From the NCBI RefSeq assembly GCF_019884785.1, contig NZ_CP082326.1:372001-436000 (forward strand): DNA of 64,000 nucleotides. The letters are read 5' to 3'. Positions within the stretch are counted from its first letter, which is position 1, and each line of letters opens with the position of its first letter. A program made the position numbers and the translations under genes. Origin of the DNA: Crassaminicella profunda. GTDB taxonomy: Bacteria; Bacillota; Clostridia; Peptostreptococcales; Thermotaleaceae. Below, piece after piece: positions 9,201 to 16,759 of the stretch. The notes under the pieces were generated by a model. That model was not told where the DNA came from. It searched no databases and was given only the letters and a program-made list of their open reading frames with translations.

Positions 9201-9635
9201 CCCTTTATTATATTATTTGCAGTGCCAATGGCACTTATTGGGGTTATGCCAGGACTTGTGATTACAGGAAATCATTTTGGATTTTTAGCATTTTTAGGGG
9301 TAGTTGCCCTTGTAGGGATTGCTGTAAATGATGCTATTGTATTAGTGGATTATATCAATTATCTAAGAAAAAATGGTTATGAATTAAAAGAAGCTGTAAA
9401 GGAAACAGGTATGACTAGATTTGTTCCAGTAATGGCAACAACCATTACTACTATTGGAGGAATTTTGCCAATGACTCTAAAGCAGTCCTTCTATGGGCAA
9501 ATGGGATATGCACTAATCTTTGGGCTTGGTATGGCTACCATACTTACATTGATCGTTGTCCCAGTATTATATTCGCTCCTTGAAGAGTATAAAAGTAAAC
9601 GAAAATTGAAGAAAACAATCCTGTGTAAGGAATAG
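6288..9635 (+). CDS. RND-family efflux transporter, inner membrane pump
   Basis: A 1115-residue AcrB/MMPL-type RND protein, proton-driven, with the usual two-fold repeat: one N-terminal helix (YLIIAAIFVWGIGEF), a large extracytoplasmic loop, six helices, then the same again. Signature charged helices are seen in both halves (VDNGIVIMENIDRLR and GIAVNDAIVLVDYINYLR). It is longer than a typical AcrB, mainly through the N-terminal extension and a loop around residues 510-600. It is followed 16 bases later by its adaptor. The gene order (pump before adaptor) is the reverse of most proteobacterial operons. With no outer membrane expected here, export may be only across the cytoplasmic membrane; the substrate is unknown. 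Confidence 0.92.
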   Translation: MIDFEKNKDQIPELEEGKNILGKWASFFIHRYRIVYLIIAAIFVWGIGEFISLPRELSPEIVLPYGQVLTTYVGAAPEEIEKLITDKIEKKMDELENVKKITSTSGYGYSSVFVEFEHGTDMDDAQQKMKDKISSIQSELPKDAEDPDVISLETNNSPIMIINVSGDYDFVTLKNLTEKIQDEIEKMKEISDVLLIGGLEREIKIIVDPQKLSAYNISLDEIKRAIDASNVNFPGGNVELEDKNYNIRTVGEFKDVKEIENIAITYIGSSPLLLKDLAQVEDGYKDAESYSRMSYGLKSDHPSVKKAVALSIKKKETADIIKTSEKIHDLIQNGKGSLYPEDLQVEISGDTAEFVEDSLGTVVNNAKGGLLLVIIVLFLFIGLGESLVVSLVIPLSILITFGFMGIAGMTFNTMSLFSLVLAVGMLVDNGIVIMENIDRLRFKGLPAKLAAEVGTNQIAPAIAASTLTTLAAFFPILLTPGIMGSFIKTIPKTVMFALSASFIVAITITPALCGIVLKKHRSEEKIKKHPAMEKILKISSIVLVFALSMYAFKEEGTNGFGILSILLAMIFSIGMGIKHFGKKKESKESLIIKTYGAFLYHILGSKWKRLMVIGITIISLVLSILLIPLGILKVEMFSQEDYERLYINIETPKGTNLDTTSAIAQEVEQRLFQFPEIETFVSNVGITGADSFDNMGVGSGGTPNMARIIIDLSDKEERERSSMTLAKIMRNRIKDIPGAKITVEELKDGPPTGSPISIRIVGENLEELKRIAGDFEEILKKINGTIDVKNSIEEGAPEIQVKVNKERAVYFGLNDQMIAMSVRNAVHGVKGTIFRSNQDEIDVMIRTSKDQLNAIEDLEKIYFYSKFNQPIPFSQVAKLVETKSISSIGHEDLKRRVNVSSNLKAGMIPMEVTKEFKEAIKKYSLPEGVRIEYGGEEESTKESFTDMFKNMIIAAILVFIILAVQFNSLSQPFIILFAVPMALIGVMPGLVITGNHFGFLAFLGVVALVGIAVNDAIVLVDYINYLRKNGYELKEAVKETGMTRFVPVMATTITTIGGILPMTLKQSFYGQMGYALIFGLGMATILTLIVVPVLYSLLEEYKSKRKLKKTILCKE

Positions 9636-9651
9636 AAAGGGAGTGAAATGA

Positions 9652-10740
9652 TTGAAAAAATTATGGATGATATTCTTTATAATATCTTTTAGTAGTATTC
9701 TCTTTATTGGATGTGGAAAGAATATAGAAGAAGTAAATACAGAAAAGGTAGAGAAGAATACAGAAGAAATTATTTATGTAAAAACAGAACAGGTAGGGGT
9801 AATGGATTTTTCAAGTGTATTGTCTTTACCAGGAACCTTAAAGCCAAAGGACGAAGCCATCGTTACAGGAAAAGTAAATGGGGTTGTAGAAAATATTTAT
9901 GCAGATTTGGGAAGTAATGTAAAAAAAGAAGGATTGCTTTGTAAAATAGATGATACAGTGTATGGCTTGCAGTATGAAAAAGAAAAAAAGGGACTTAATA
10001 GTGAAAAATTACAGTTTGAAAATCTTGAAAAAAATTATGAAAGAAATAAGGCCCTTTATGAAAATAAGGTCATATCTCAATCAGATTTTGAAAATATAGA
10101 AAAAGAATATGGTATGGCAAAGGAGCATTTAGAGATTACAAAAAAAAATGTAGCTTTAGCAAAGAAGAATCTGGAGGATACTCATATAAAAGCCCCTATA
10201 TCAGGGATTATTAGTGAAAAAAATATTTTAAAAGGGCAAAATATAGGTCCTGGAGATCAGCTTTTTAAGATTGTAAATGTAAATCAGATGTATGCTACTA
10301 TAGGTGTAGCCCCAAAAGATATTTTCTATGTGAAAAAAGGTCAAGAGGCTAGAATTAAACTAGATGTTTCCCAAAATATTTTTAAAGGTAAAGTTGCAAA
10401 TATTGGACCAGAACCAGATGGGCAAACAAAAACGTATCCAGTGAAAATTTTATTAGATAATCCTGAAAATAAGCTAAAATCAGGTATGTTTGCAGCTGTA
10501 GAAATTATAATAGACACACATACAAGTACATTAGCAGTGCCTAAAAAAGCAGTGATCAAAGAGAATGAGAAAAGTTATATTTTTATACAGAAAGATGAAA
10601 AAGCAGTTAAAAAAGAAGTAAAGATTGGTTTTGAAAAAGATGATTATTATGAAATAATAGAGGCAATAAATAAAGGTGAAAAAGTTATTGTTGTTGGAAA
10701 TGAAAAATTAGAAGATGGAAGTATTGTTAAGGTGAAATAA
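9652..10740 (+). CDS. RND efflux adaptor lipoprotein (membrane fusion protein)
   Basis: A 362-residue periplasmic-adaptor-type protein. A signal peptide ends in a lipobox (LFIGC), so it is predicted to be lipid-anchored outside the membrane. A split lipoyl/barrel-sandwich domain (VTGKVNGVVENIYADLGSNVKKEG and IKAPISGIISEKNI) flanks a coiled-coil hairpin (about residues 105-175), followed by beta-barrel and membrane-proximal domains. The TTG start sits behind AAAGGGAGTGA; an ATG four bases upstream is out of frame. It pairs with the pump upstream. No TolC-like outer channel is encoded nearby. Confidence 0.9.
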   Translation: MKKLWMIFFIISFSSILFIGCGKNIEEVNTEKVEKNTEEIIYVKTEQVGVMDFSSVLSLPGTLKPKDEAIVTGKVNGVVENIYADLGSNVKKEGLLCKIDDTVYGLQYEKEKKGLNSEKLQFENLEKNYERNKALYENKVISQSDFENIEKEYGMAKEHLEITKKNVALAKKNLEDTHIKAPISGIISEKNILKGQNIGPGDQLFKIVNVNQMYATIGVAPKDIFYVKKGQEARIKLDVSQNIFKGKVANIGPEPDGQTKTYPVKILLDNPENKLKSGMFAAVEIIIDTHTSTLAVPKKAVIKENEKSYIFIQKDEKAVKKEVKIGFEKDDYYEIIEAINKGEKVIVVGNEKLEDGSIVKVK

Positions 10741-10828
10741 GAAAAAAATAAGTTTTGAGTATTGTTTATATACAAATAGTATAGTTGTTATTTTAGTGTG
10801 TACAAAACTATAAATATATTAAATTTGT

Positions 10829-10860
10829 AGATCATTTTCTATAGAAATAGAAAATGATCT
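10829..10860 (+). terminator. Hairpin terminator after the RND operon
   Basis: A perfect 14-bp stem AGATCATTTTCTAT / ATAGAAAATGATCT with an AGAA loop, followed by ATTTATTT. The stem is AT-rich and the T-run is interrupted, so it may be leaky. It lies in the 360-base gap 10741-11100. Confidence 0.7.
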
Positions 10861-10932
10861 ATTTATTTGACCATAGACCATAGGGTAATGGGAATATTTT
10901 ATAAAAAAGGATAATATTTATTGAAGAAACTA

Positions 10933-11049
10933 TTCATATTCAGAGGAATAAGTAGTATAATATCTGTTAGATAATGAAAAACATGGGAAAAATGAGAAGT
11001 TGAAAAGTATTGTTAAATTGAAATAGGGACGGATGAAAGCCGTCCTCTA
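10933..11049 (+). promoter_or_regulatory. Probable promoter and 5' leader of the EamA transporter gene
   Basis: TTCATA (10933-10938) and TATAAT (10956-10961) are 17 bp apart. The leader that follows is about 130 bases long and contains a G+C-rich hairpin, GGACGG ATGAAAG CCGTCC (11027-11045), with flanking ATAG/CTAT extending it over a bulge. No U-run follows, so it is not an obvious terminator, and I do not recognise a riboswitch class. Confidence 0.5.
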
Positions 11050-11100
11050 TTTATGCAATGAATACGAAAAATCTCAGAGAAAGTCAGAGGATGAATAAAA

Positions 11101-11997
11101 ATGAAAAAGATATATGGTGTAATCTATTCAATGATCTCAGCTGCTTTATTTGGTTTACAACCTGTTTTAGCAAAAATAGCCTATAACAATGGTATGAATA
11201 CAACTACTTTATTGTTTTTAAGATTTTTTCTGGGAGCCATTATGATTTTTACATATATGAATGTGAAGCATATTGATTTTAAGATTAATAAAAAACAAGG
11301 AAATTATCTTATCTTTCTAGGGATTGTAGGATATGGATTAACCGCGTTTTTGCTTTTTCTAGCTTATCATTATATATCTGTAGGACTTGCTACTATATTA
11401 CATTTTGTTTATCCAATATTTGTAACTATCTTGGCATTTATATTATATAAAGAAAAGTTAAAGATGAATAAAATATTGGCATTGGTATTATCCGGATTTG
11501 GCATATATTTTTTAGTAGGAGATGGATACTTACATCTTAATATGAAAGGGGTAATCCTTGCTCTTATTTCAGGGATATCTTATGCTGTTTATATGGTGGG
11601 GCTTGCCAATAAATTATTCGAAGACTTAAATAATTATGTGATGACTTTTTACTTGAGCTTAGTAGCTGCAATTTTCCTTATTGTATTAGGTTTTGTGAAT
11701 AATAGTATTGTACTCCATATGAATAAAATTGGAATGAGTATTGCAATTAGTATTGCTTTTATTTCTAGTGTTATAGCCCCTATGTTACTCCTAGAAGGAA
11801 TTCGAATCATAGGTCCTTCTAACGCGGCTATATTGAGTACCTTTGAACCAATTGTCGGGACTATTTTAGGAATAATAGTACTGCATGAATGCTTTACAAT
11901 AAAGATTGCTATGGGAAGTGCTTTGATTTTAGTATCTGTTGTAATGGTGACCATGGCTAATAGAAATGAACAGAAAAAAGTTGAATGTGAAAAGTAA
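11101..11997 (+). CDS. EamA/DMT-superfamily transporter
   Basis: A 298-residue membrane protein with ten predicted helices in two EamA repeats (about residues 4-135 and 148-285). The repeats show the family's typical SAALFGLQPVLAKIAY start and the conserved FEPIVGTILGIIVLHE near the end of the second repeat. Members export amino acids, metabolites or drugs by proton exchange; the substrate cannot be inferred. It is monocistronic, with a promoter and hairpin leader upstream and a weak terminator directly after the stop. Confidence 0.9.
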   Translation: MKKIYGVIYSMISAALFGLQPVLAKIAYNNGMNTTTLLFLRFFLGAIMIFTYMNVKHIDFKINKKQGNYLIFLGIVGYGLTAFLLFLAYHYISVGLATILHFVYPIFVTILAFILYKEKLKMNKILALVLSGFGIYFLVGDGYLHLNMKGVILALISGISYAVYMVGLANKLFEDLNNYVMTFYLSLVAAIFLIVLGFVNNSIVLHMNKIGMSIAISIAFISSVIAPMLLLEGIRIIGPSNAAILSTFEPIVGTILGIIVLHECFTIKIAMGSALILVSVVMVTMANRNEQKKVECEK

Positions 11998-12025
11998 AGG
12001 AGAAAAAATCTTCTTTGCTTTTTTT
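11996..12025 (+). terminator. Probable terminator after the EamA gene
   Basis: An 8-bp stem AAAGGAGA / TCTTCTTT including one G-T pair, overlapping the stop codon, followed by GC and seven T residues. Confidence 0.6.
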
Positions 12026-12198
12026 ATTTCTGTTTAGAAGGTAAGTATAATATATGTGTGTATACGTTAGGTCCATGTAATATGTACAAAAATTATGATA
12101 AAAAAGGTGAAATATGAAAATTGTTACTTATTTGTAACCAGTGTTCCTGTATATTTTAGTATAATCATTTTAAAATTAAATGAAGAGGAGTTGTAACA

Positions 12199-12912
12199 AT
12201 GAAGAAAATATGGGTAGGGATATTTATAGTAATGATAATATGGGTAGGGGGAAGTCATAAAAATCAAATACAATCAATGAATGAAGAAAAAGAAAAAAAT
12301 ATTACGGACTATTTTATGGTATTAGAAATACCGTATGATCCTGTGTGTGATGGTTTATTGACTCAAGCTGAAAAAGAAGAACTTTTGGCTAAAAGGATAT
12401 TACAACCTAAAGATGAATTTTACTCAGCAGTAACCTTAGAAATCATAGAATTATCAGATGAAAAAATAGAAATTCGTGGAGAAGTCCAAATTGAGGGGGA
12501 GATTTGTTCCACTCATTTATATACAGTACAATTAGTTCATGAAAAAAATCATGTTCCTATGGTAGTAGAAGAAATATCTTTTGCACAACAAAATTGGTTA
12601 AGCTTGTATAGGTTTGAATTAGAAAAGAACGAATTAAAAATAATTGGATCTAGTATGCTTGGTGAAGATGTTGGACTAGGTATTTTACCAAAGATAACAG
12701 TGAATGATTTTTTAGAGAAGAAAGATCAAATGATTTCAACCTATGATGGTTGTCGTATTTTATATGGACTCAATGAAGATGGTACAATATGGGTAGAACC
12801 AGATACTTGGATGAATAAAGACTTTGAAAATAAGAAGATAAAGTATGATATTCACTTAAAATGGAATGGGAAAAAATTTAAAATGATAAAAAAAGAAAAT
12901 AAAGATTTATGA
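12199..12912 (+). CDS. Uncharacterised exported or membrane-anchored protein
   Basis: A 237-residue protein I do not recognise. It has an N-terminal hydrophobic segment (KKIWVGIFIVMIIWVGG, residues 2-18) that could be a signal peptide without a lipobox or an anchor. The rest is hydrophilic and rich in Glu and Lys, with alternating strands (FYSAVTLEIIELSDEKIEIRGEV ... YTVQLVH ... YDIHLKWNGKKFKMI) suggesting a small beta-rich extracytoplasmic domain. The ribosome site GAAGAGGAG is clear. A small inverted repeat GTTAC-N6-GTAAC lies about 65 bases upstream of the start. Confidence 0.6.
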   Translation: MKKIWVGIFIVMIIWVGGSHKNQIQSMNEEKEKNITDYFMVLEIPYDPVCDGLLTQAEKEELLAKRILQPKDEFYSAVTLEIIELSDEKIEIRGEVQIEGEICSTHLYTVQLVHEKNHVPMVVEEISFAQQNWLSLYRFELEKNELKIIGSSMLGEDVGLGILPKITVNDFLEKKDQMISTYDGCRILYGLNEDGTIWVEPDTWMNKDFENKKIKYDIHLKWNGKKFKMIKKENKDL

Positions 12913-13013
12913 TATGCCCTTGAATAAATAGTATGATGATAGATAAATTTATTAAAAGATAAAAAAAATTCCTTTCTAAGACGATAATAGGATATAGAGA
13001 TTATAAGGAGGAG

Positions 13014-13571
13014 TTGATAAATTTGGTTTCTAGGATAAATTTGGTTTCTAGGATAAGTTTGGGTCAAGCAGTGAATCAATACGCTATGAAAAGAAGGGGC
13101 TTGAAGGATGACGGAGAAGCGTCAGAAAATAATAGTGAAGTTAGAAAGTATATTCGAAAGGGAAAGTATATATATGAAGTAGATGGAAATGGAAAGGTTA
13201 TTCAGATTGTAGGGGAAATAAAAAAGAATCAATATGGAAAAGAGCGATTTGTTGCAGTTTTTGGAAAATTAAAATTTGATGATTTGGATAAGAAAGATAG
13301 AGGATGCATTAGGACTATAAAAAAAGAAACAAATACATGTAAGAAGTATATTAAGGAAATTCAAAAGAAATCTATGATGAAAACAGAGAATCAATTCATT
13401 AATAAAAAATTTAAAATTGAAAGAGAAAATATTATAGACGAATATGATAAGCATTTAATTTGTTTTGGGCAAGAGGGAGAGACAACCTTTAAAGATAATA
13501 TTGAACAAAATTTAAAATCTAGGAAAAGTGAAGATGATCCTATTAGTGAGGCAAATATAGACGGCAAATAG
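13014..13571 (+). CDS. Uncharacterised hydrophilic protein with a tandem N-terminal repeat
   Basis: A 185-residue, highly charged protein of unknown function with no signal peptide or membrane segment. The TTG start is chosen because AAGGAGG is one base away, which is close; a start at the ATG at 13086 is possible. The first 14 codons include an exact 18-base tandem repeat encoding INLVSR twice, then a diverged third unit (ISLGQA). The middle contains a short strand-turn-strand segment (KYIYEVDGNGKVIQIVGEI). The C-terminal half is Lys/Glu-rich and probably helical. A terminator overlaps the stop. Confidence 0.5.
   Translation: MINLVSRINLVSRISLGQAVNQYAMKRRGLKDDGEASENNSEVRKYIRKGKYIYEVDGNGKVIQIVGEIKKNQYGKERFVAVFGKLKFDDLDKKDRGCIRTIKKETNTCKKYIKEIQKKSMMKTENQFINKKFKIERENIIDEYDKHLICFGQEGETTFKDNIEQNLKSRKSEDDPISEANIDGK
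13017..13063 (+). repeat. 18-bp tandem repeat at the 5' end of a gene
   Basis: ATAAATTTGGTTTCTAGG occurs twice without a gap (13017-13034, 13035-13052), followed by a partial copy ATAAGTTTGGG. The unit is six codons long, so copy-number change would keep the reading frame. Confidence 0.9.
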
Positions 13572-13587
13572 CTGTCTTTTTATTTTT
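13560..13587 (+). terminator. Probable terminator overlapping a stop codon
   Basis: A 6-bp stem GACGGC / GCTGTC with one G-T pair and an AAATA loop, followed by TTTTTATTTTT. Confidence 0.6.
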
Positions 13588-13627
13588 AAAAGTATATTTT
13601 TTACATATATATTGTTCATTACAGAAA

Positions 13628-13692
13628 TGTAAGCTTCAATCAATAGATTGTAAGCTTAATCGATGTTTTATTTAAATAGATTTTTGTATAAT
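13628..13692 (+). promoter_or_regulatory. Promoter with two direct repeats 21 bp apart
   Basis: TGTAAGCTT occurs at 13628-13636 and 13649-13657, each followed by a similar AATCNAT-like tail. The 21-bp spacing is two helical turns. A TATAAT box is at 13687-13692, but no good -35 is found 17 bp upstream of it. This arrangement suits an activator binding as two protomers on one DNA face. The gene served is the 28-codon reading frame at 13729. Confidence 0.6.
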
Positions 13693-13728
13693 AAAATCAA
13701 CATAAAACATCAAAGGAGATGATGAAAA

Positions 13729-13815
13729 ATGATATTAAATACGATTGTAGCATCTATTTTAGTGATTCCATTTTTAGCAGGGATCTTAGCACCTTTCCTT
13801 TTAAATCAAAATTGA
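13729..13815 (+). CDS. Small hydrophobic peptide, 28 residues, single membrane segment
   Basis: The product, MILNTIVASILVIPFLAGI followed by LAPFLLNQN, is almost wholly hydrophobic and would form one transmembrane helix. An AAAGGAG ribosome site precedes the ATG by ten bases, and a TATAAT box with upstream direct repeats lies about 40 bases before. Size and composition resemble regulatory membrane peptides such as KdpF- or MgtS-like proteins, but no family is recognised. An overlapping frame starting at 13719 is hydrophilic and less convincing. It stands alone between two operons. Confidence 0.55.
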   Translation: MILNTIVASILVIPFLAGILAPFLLNQN

Positions 13816-13842
13816 GGATAGGAAAAAAATTAGATTTCTTAT

Positions 13843-13872
13843 AAAAAAATAAAAGACTCCTTACTAGGAGCC
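13843..13872 (-). terminator. Terminator of psuK-psuG
   Basis: On the minus strand, GGCTCCT AGTA AGGAGTC forms a 7-bp stem with one G-U pair, followed by TTTTATTTTTTT. Confidence 0.85.
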
Positions 13873-13894
13873 TTTGTACATAAAATATTTAGAT

Positions 13895-14818
13895 TTATTT
13901 TTTACTTAATTTAGAAAGCTCTACGGCTAATTTTGAACCTACCTTGGCATTGTTATATACAAGCTGAATATTTGATGCTAAGCTCTTTCCACCAGTAATA
14001 GCTTTTATTTTTGAAAGAAGAAAAGGTGTTGTTTCTTTTCCCTTAATATCTTTTTCTTTTGCTTCCTTAAGAGCATCTTCTATGGCAGTAGTGATCGTTT
14101 TATAATCCATTTCATATTCTTTAGGAATTGGATTTCCTATAACAACCCCACCTTTTAAGTTTAAATCCCATTTTGCTTTTAATGCTTTTGCTAGTTCTAA
14201 TTCAGAGTCAACTTTATAATCTACACCGAATCCACTTTTTCTAGTAAAGAATGCAGGGAATTCTTCCGTACCAAAACCAACAACAGGAACTCCATGAGTT
14301 TCTAGGTATTCTAAAGTTAGTCCTATATCAAGAATAGATTTTGCGCCTGCACATATAACGGCTACATTAGTGGTTGCAAGTTCCATTAGGTCTGCTGAAA
14401 TATCAAAGGTTTCTTGGGCTTCTCTATGAACGCCACCAATTCCACCAGTAACAAATATTTTTATCCCAGCAAGAGACGCAATAATCATAGTAGAAGCTAC
14501 TGTTGTAGCACCATTTAATCCTTTCGCAATGATAAAAGGAAGATCTCTTCTGCTTGTTTTTAGGATATCGTCTCCTTTTCCCATGTATTCTAATTCTTCA
14601 TCATTAAGACCCACTTTAAGTCTTCCATTTAAAATCCCTATTGTTGCAGGAATAGCACCATTTTCTCTTACGATTTCTTCAACAGCTCTAGCAGTTTTTA
14701 TATTTTCAGGATAGGGCATACCATGGGATATAATAGTTGACTCTAGTGCAACTACAGGTTTACCTTCCTCTAATGCAGACTTTACCTCTGGATGGATATC
14801 TAAATATTGTTTAAACAT
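13895..14818 (-). CDS. psuG: Pseudouridine-5'-phosphate glycosidase
   Basis: A 307-residue PsuG enzyme, which splits pseudouridine 5'-phosphate into uracil and ribose 5-phosphate. Recognisable family blocks are [18 protein letters not shown] at the N-terminus, [20 protein letters not shown], and [17 protein letters not shown]. Full length. Its start (ATG behind AAAGGAGATGAATTT) lies 19 bases inside the end of psuK, so translation of the two is coupled. Together they complete the route kinase then glycosidase for recycling pseudouridine from RNA turnover. Confidence 0.95.
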   Translation of the reverse strand: MFKQYLDIHPEVKSALEEGKPVVALESTIISHGMPYPENIKTARAVEEIVRENGAIPATIGILNGRLKVGLNDEELEYMGKGDDILKTSRRDLPFIIAKGLNGATTVASTMIIASLAGIKIFVTGGIGGVHREAQETFDISADLMELATTNVAVICAGAKSILDIGLTLEYLETHGVPVVGFGTEEFPAFFTRKSGFGVDYKVDSELELAKALKAKWDLNLKGGVVIGNPIPKEYEMDYKTITTAIEDALKEAKEKDIKGKETTPFLLSKIKAITGGKSLASNIQLVYNNAKVGSKLAVELSKLSKK

Positions 14819-15906
14819 AAATTCATCTCCTTTGAAAGTTTTTGAATATTTTCTATGGACAGGGTTGGATTGATGGTTCTCTCATGGGAGAGGGCAATGA
14901 TTGAAGCAAGACTTGAAAATTTAGCCGATCTTTCTAAAGAAAAGTCATTCAAATGACTAAAGACCAATCCTGCCATAAATGCATCTCCAGCTCCTGTGGC
15001 ATTGATAGCTTTTATTTGAGGAGTAGATAAAAGAATAGAAGTGTTTTTATTTCTACAATATACTCCGTCTTTTCCAAGACTGATAAATATATTTTTAACT
15101 CCTGCATTTAAGAAATAATTAGAAGCTTTTTTTAAATCTTCTTTTGTATGAATTTTTATGCCTGAAAGGATTTCAGCTTCTAGTTTATTAGGTTTTATTG
15201 TATGAAAAGATCCTATAAAACCTTTTATCTTCTTCGCTTTTGTAGTAGATACAGGATCAATGAAAAAATCTACTTCCTTAAAATTAGTTACTAGATAATG
15301 AAGAACTTCTTCTGGAATATTTGTATCTACAACCACCAATTGGGCGTTTTTTATGATGTGGCTCTTTTCTCTAATAAAATCAATAGTGATTTTATCGAAA
15401 ATATCCATAGCTGAAATAGCTACCTTCATATCTCCATTCTCATCTAAAACAGAAAGATAGGTGGAAGAAGGTGTATTTTTCAAAGATAAAATATGTTCTG
15501 TATGGATTCCAGAAAGTTTACATTCCTCTAAAATCTTGTTTCCGTATAAATCATCTCCTACAGCAGATATTAATTTTGTATCTACACCTAAATGTACTAG
15601 ATTTTCTGCTATATTTCTTCCAACGCCTCCAAGAGACATTTTTACTTTTCCTGGATTAGAATCATGAAGGTTTAAGGGGGAATGGGTAAAGCCTTGAATA
15701 TCTACATTAGTTCCTCCTATTACAGCAACGTAAGATTCTTCTTTTACGATATAGCCTTTTCCAAGGATATATCCTTTTTTCATTAGATTTGTAATATGCA
15801 CTGCCACGGAGGAACGGGTAATCCCCAAATTTTCTGCTAATTGTTGTTGAGAGATGAAAGGATGTTTTTTAATTAAATCTAAAATTTCTTTTTCTCTCAA
15901 TGTCAT
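14800..15906 (-). CDS. psuK: Pseudouridine kinase with N-terminal winged helix
   Basis: A 368-residue PfkB-family sugar kinase with an N-terminal winged helix of about 60 residues ([36 protein letters not shown]). The kinase part shows [23 protein letters not shown] and the catalytic [13 protein letters not shown] anion hole. It phosphorylates pseudouridine for PsuG. The fused DNA-binding domain is common in Firmicute PsuK-like proteins and may make the enzyme its own repressor (inference). The ATG start follows GGTGAT; a TTG 12 bases upstream is also in frame. A TAAAC-N4-GTTTA site overlaps the start of transcription. Confidence 0.9.
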   Translation of the reverse strand: MTLREKEILDLIKKHPFISQQQLAENLGITRSSVAVHITNLMKKGYILGKGYIVKEESYVAVIGGTNVDIQGFTHSPLNLHDSNPGKVKMSLGGVGRNIAENLVHLGVDTKLISAVGDDLYGNKILEECKLSGIHTEHILSLKNTPSSTYLSVLDENGDMKVAISAMDIFDKITIDFIREKSHIIKNAQLVVVDTNIPEEVLHYLVTNFKEVDFFIDPVSTTKAKKIKGFIGSFHTIKPNKLEAEILSGIKIHTKEDLKKASNYFLNAGVKNIFISLGKDGVYCRNKNTSILLSTPQIKAINATGAGDAFMAGLVFSHLNDFSLERSAKFSSLASIIALSHERTINPTLSIENIQKLSKEMNLCLNNI

Positions 15907-15933
15907 AGTTATCACCAACTTTTGATTAGTAAG

Positions 15934-15978
15934 TAAACTTATGTTTATATTATAACCTAAAAATATAAAAAATGTAAA
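15934..15978 (-). promoter_or_regulatory. psuK promoter with operator-like inverted repeat
   Basis: On the minus strand, TTTACA (15973-15978) and TATAAT (15949-15954) are separated by 18 bp. Directly downstream lies TAAAC-ATAA-GTTTA (15934-15947), placed to block transcription start. The winged helix of PsuK is the obvious candidate ligand. Confidence 0.7.
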
Positions 15979-16083
15979 GGAAATATTTACAATAAAAATG
16001 TTCTATGAAGGGTTATTAAAATATTTTTAAAGGATACAGATAGGAAAAACTAAAATTTTTCAAAAAAAGATAACGTGCTATGG

Positions 16084-16221
16084 CATTTTGTTTACAAAAT
16101 GAGATTTTTAAGTTACAAACGGAAAATTTGATTTTGATGCTCTAATCGAATTGTTTAATAATAAAAATATATTGAAAAACAATAAAAAAGTATTGAAAAA
16201 AGATAATGAACTATGTATAAT
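16084..16221 (+). promoter_or_regulatory. Exosortase operon promoter and upstream palindrome
   Basis: TTGAAA (16193-16198) and TATAAT (16216-16221) have a 17-bp spacer. About 95 bases before the -35 box lies an exact 8-bp inverted repeat, CATTTTGT-TT-ACAAAATG (16084-16101). The rest of the gap between psuK and the exosortase gene is AT-rich and shows nothing else I recognise. Confidence 0.7.
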
Positions 16222-16249
16222 GAAGATGTAAAATTATGGGGGTGACAAA

Positions 16250-16759
16250 GTGAACTTACTTGCGTATGGAATAGCCTTATTTATGGCAATATACATAAAA
16301 TTTATTTTCCGATATGGAAATTTTCAATACGTATTATATATCCTAAAACCTGTAACAAAAGTAGTGGAATTGTTTTTAGGTGTTTCTTTTCAATATTATG
16401 AAGGCATTGGATTTATCAATAATGATTTAAAAATGCATATTAGTAGAGGATGTTCAGGGGCGAATTTTTTCATCATGGTATTTTTAATGATTAGTTTTTC
16501 TTTCATTTCTAAGATACAGAATAAAAATAAATTACCAGCATTATTGATTTTTTTTACGGTTTCATATGTAATTACAATTATTGCAAATGCATCAAGGATT
16601 ATAGGGGCTTCTTTGATGATGCATATCATAACCTTCAATATAAAATATGAAAGATTGATCCATCAATCTATTGGGGTTATTTTTTATTTTATAATTTTAA
16701 TTATTACTTATTATCTGTTTTCAAAAATGATAGATAAAGGAGAGAAGACTCATGAATAA
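16250..16759 (+). CDS. xrtK: Exosortase K
   Basis: A 169-residue multi-pass membrane protease/transpeptidase of the exosortase/archaeosortase family. The catalytic triad is visible: Cys68 in RGCSGANFF, Arg116 in ANASRIIGA, and His138 in the next helix (LIHQSIGV). It is short compared with proteobacterial EpsH-type exosortases (about 280-500 residues), matching the compact XrtK class known to pair with a single MSEP-CTERM protein. GTG start behind GGGGGTGAC. The partner gene overlaps its end by 8 bases. The role is presumed to be recognition and processing of the partner's C-terminal sorting signal at the membrane. Confidence 0.85.
   Translation: MNLLAYGIALFMAIYIKFIFRYGNFQYVLYILKPVTKVVELFLGVSFQYYEGIGFINNDLKMHISRGCSGANFFIMVFLMISFSFISKIQNKNKLPALLIFFTVSYVITIIANASRIIGASLMMHIITFNIKYERLIHQSIGVIFYFIILIITYYLFSKMIDKGEKTHE

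Noticed and set aside
11027-11045. GGACGG/CCGTCC hairpin as an intrinsic terminator
   Set aside because: No run of T residues follows; kept only as a leader hairpin of unknown role.
13719-13842. A 41-codon frame overlapping the 28-residue peptide gene
   Set aside because: It starts only one base after the AAAGGAG site and encodes a low-complexity polar sequence; the hydrophobic frame at 13729 has proper spacing and a protein-like composition.
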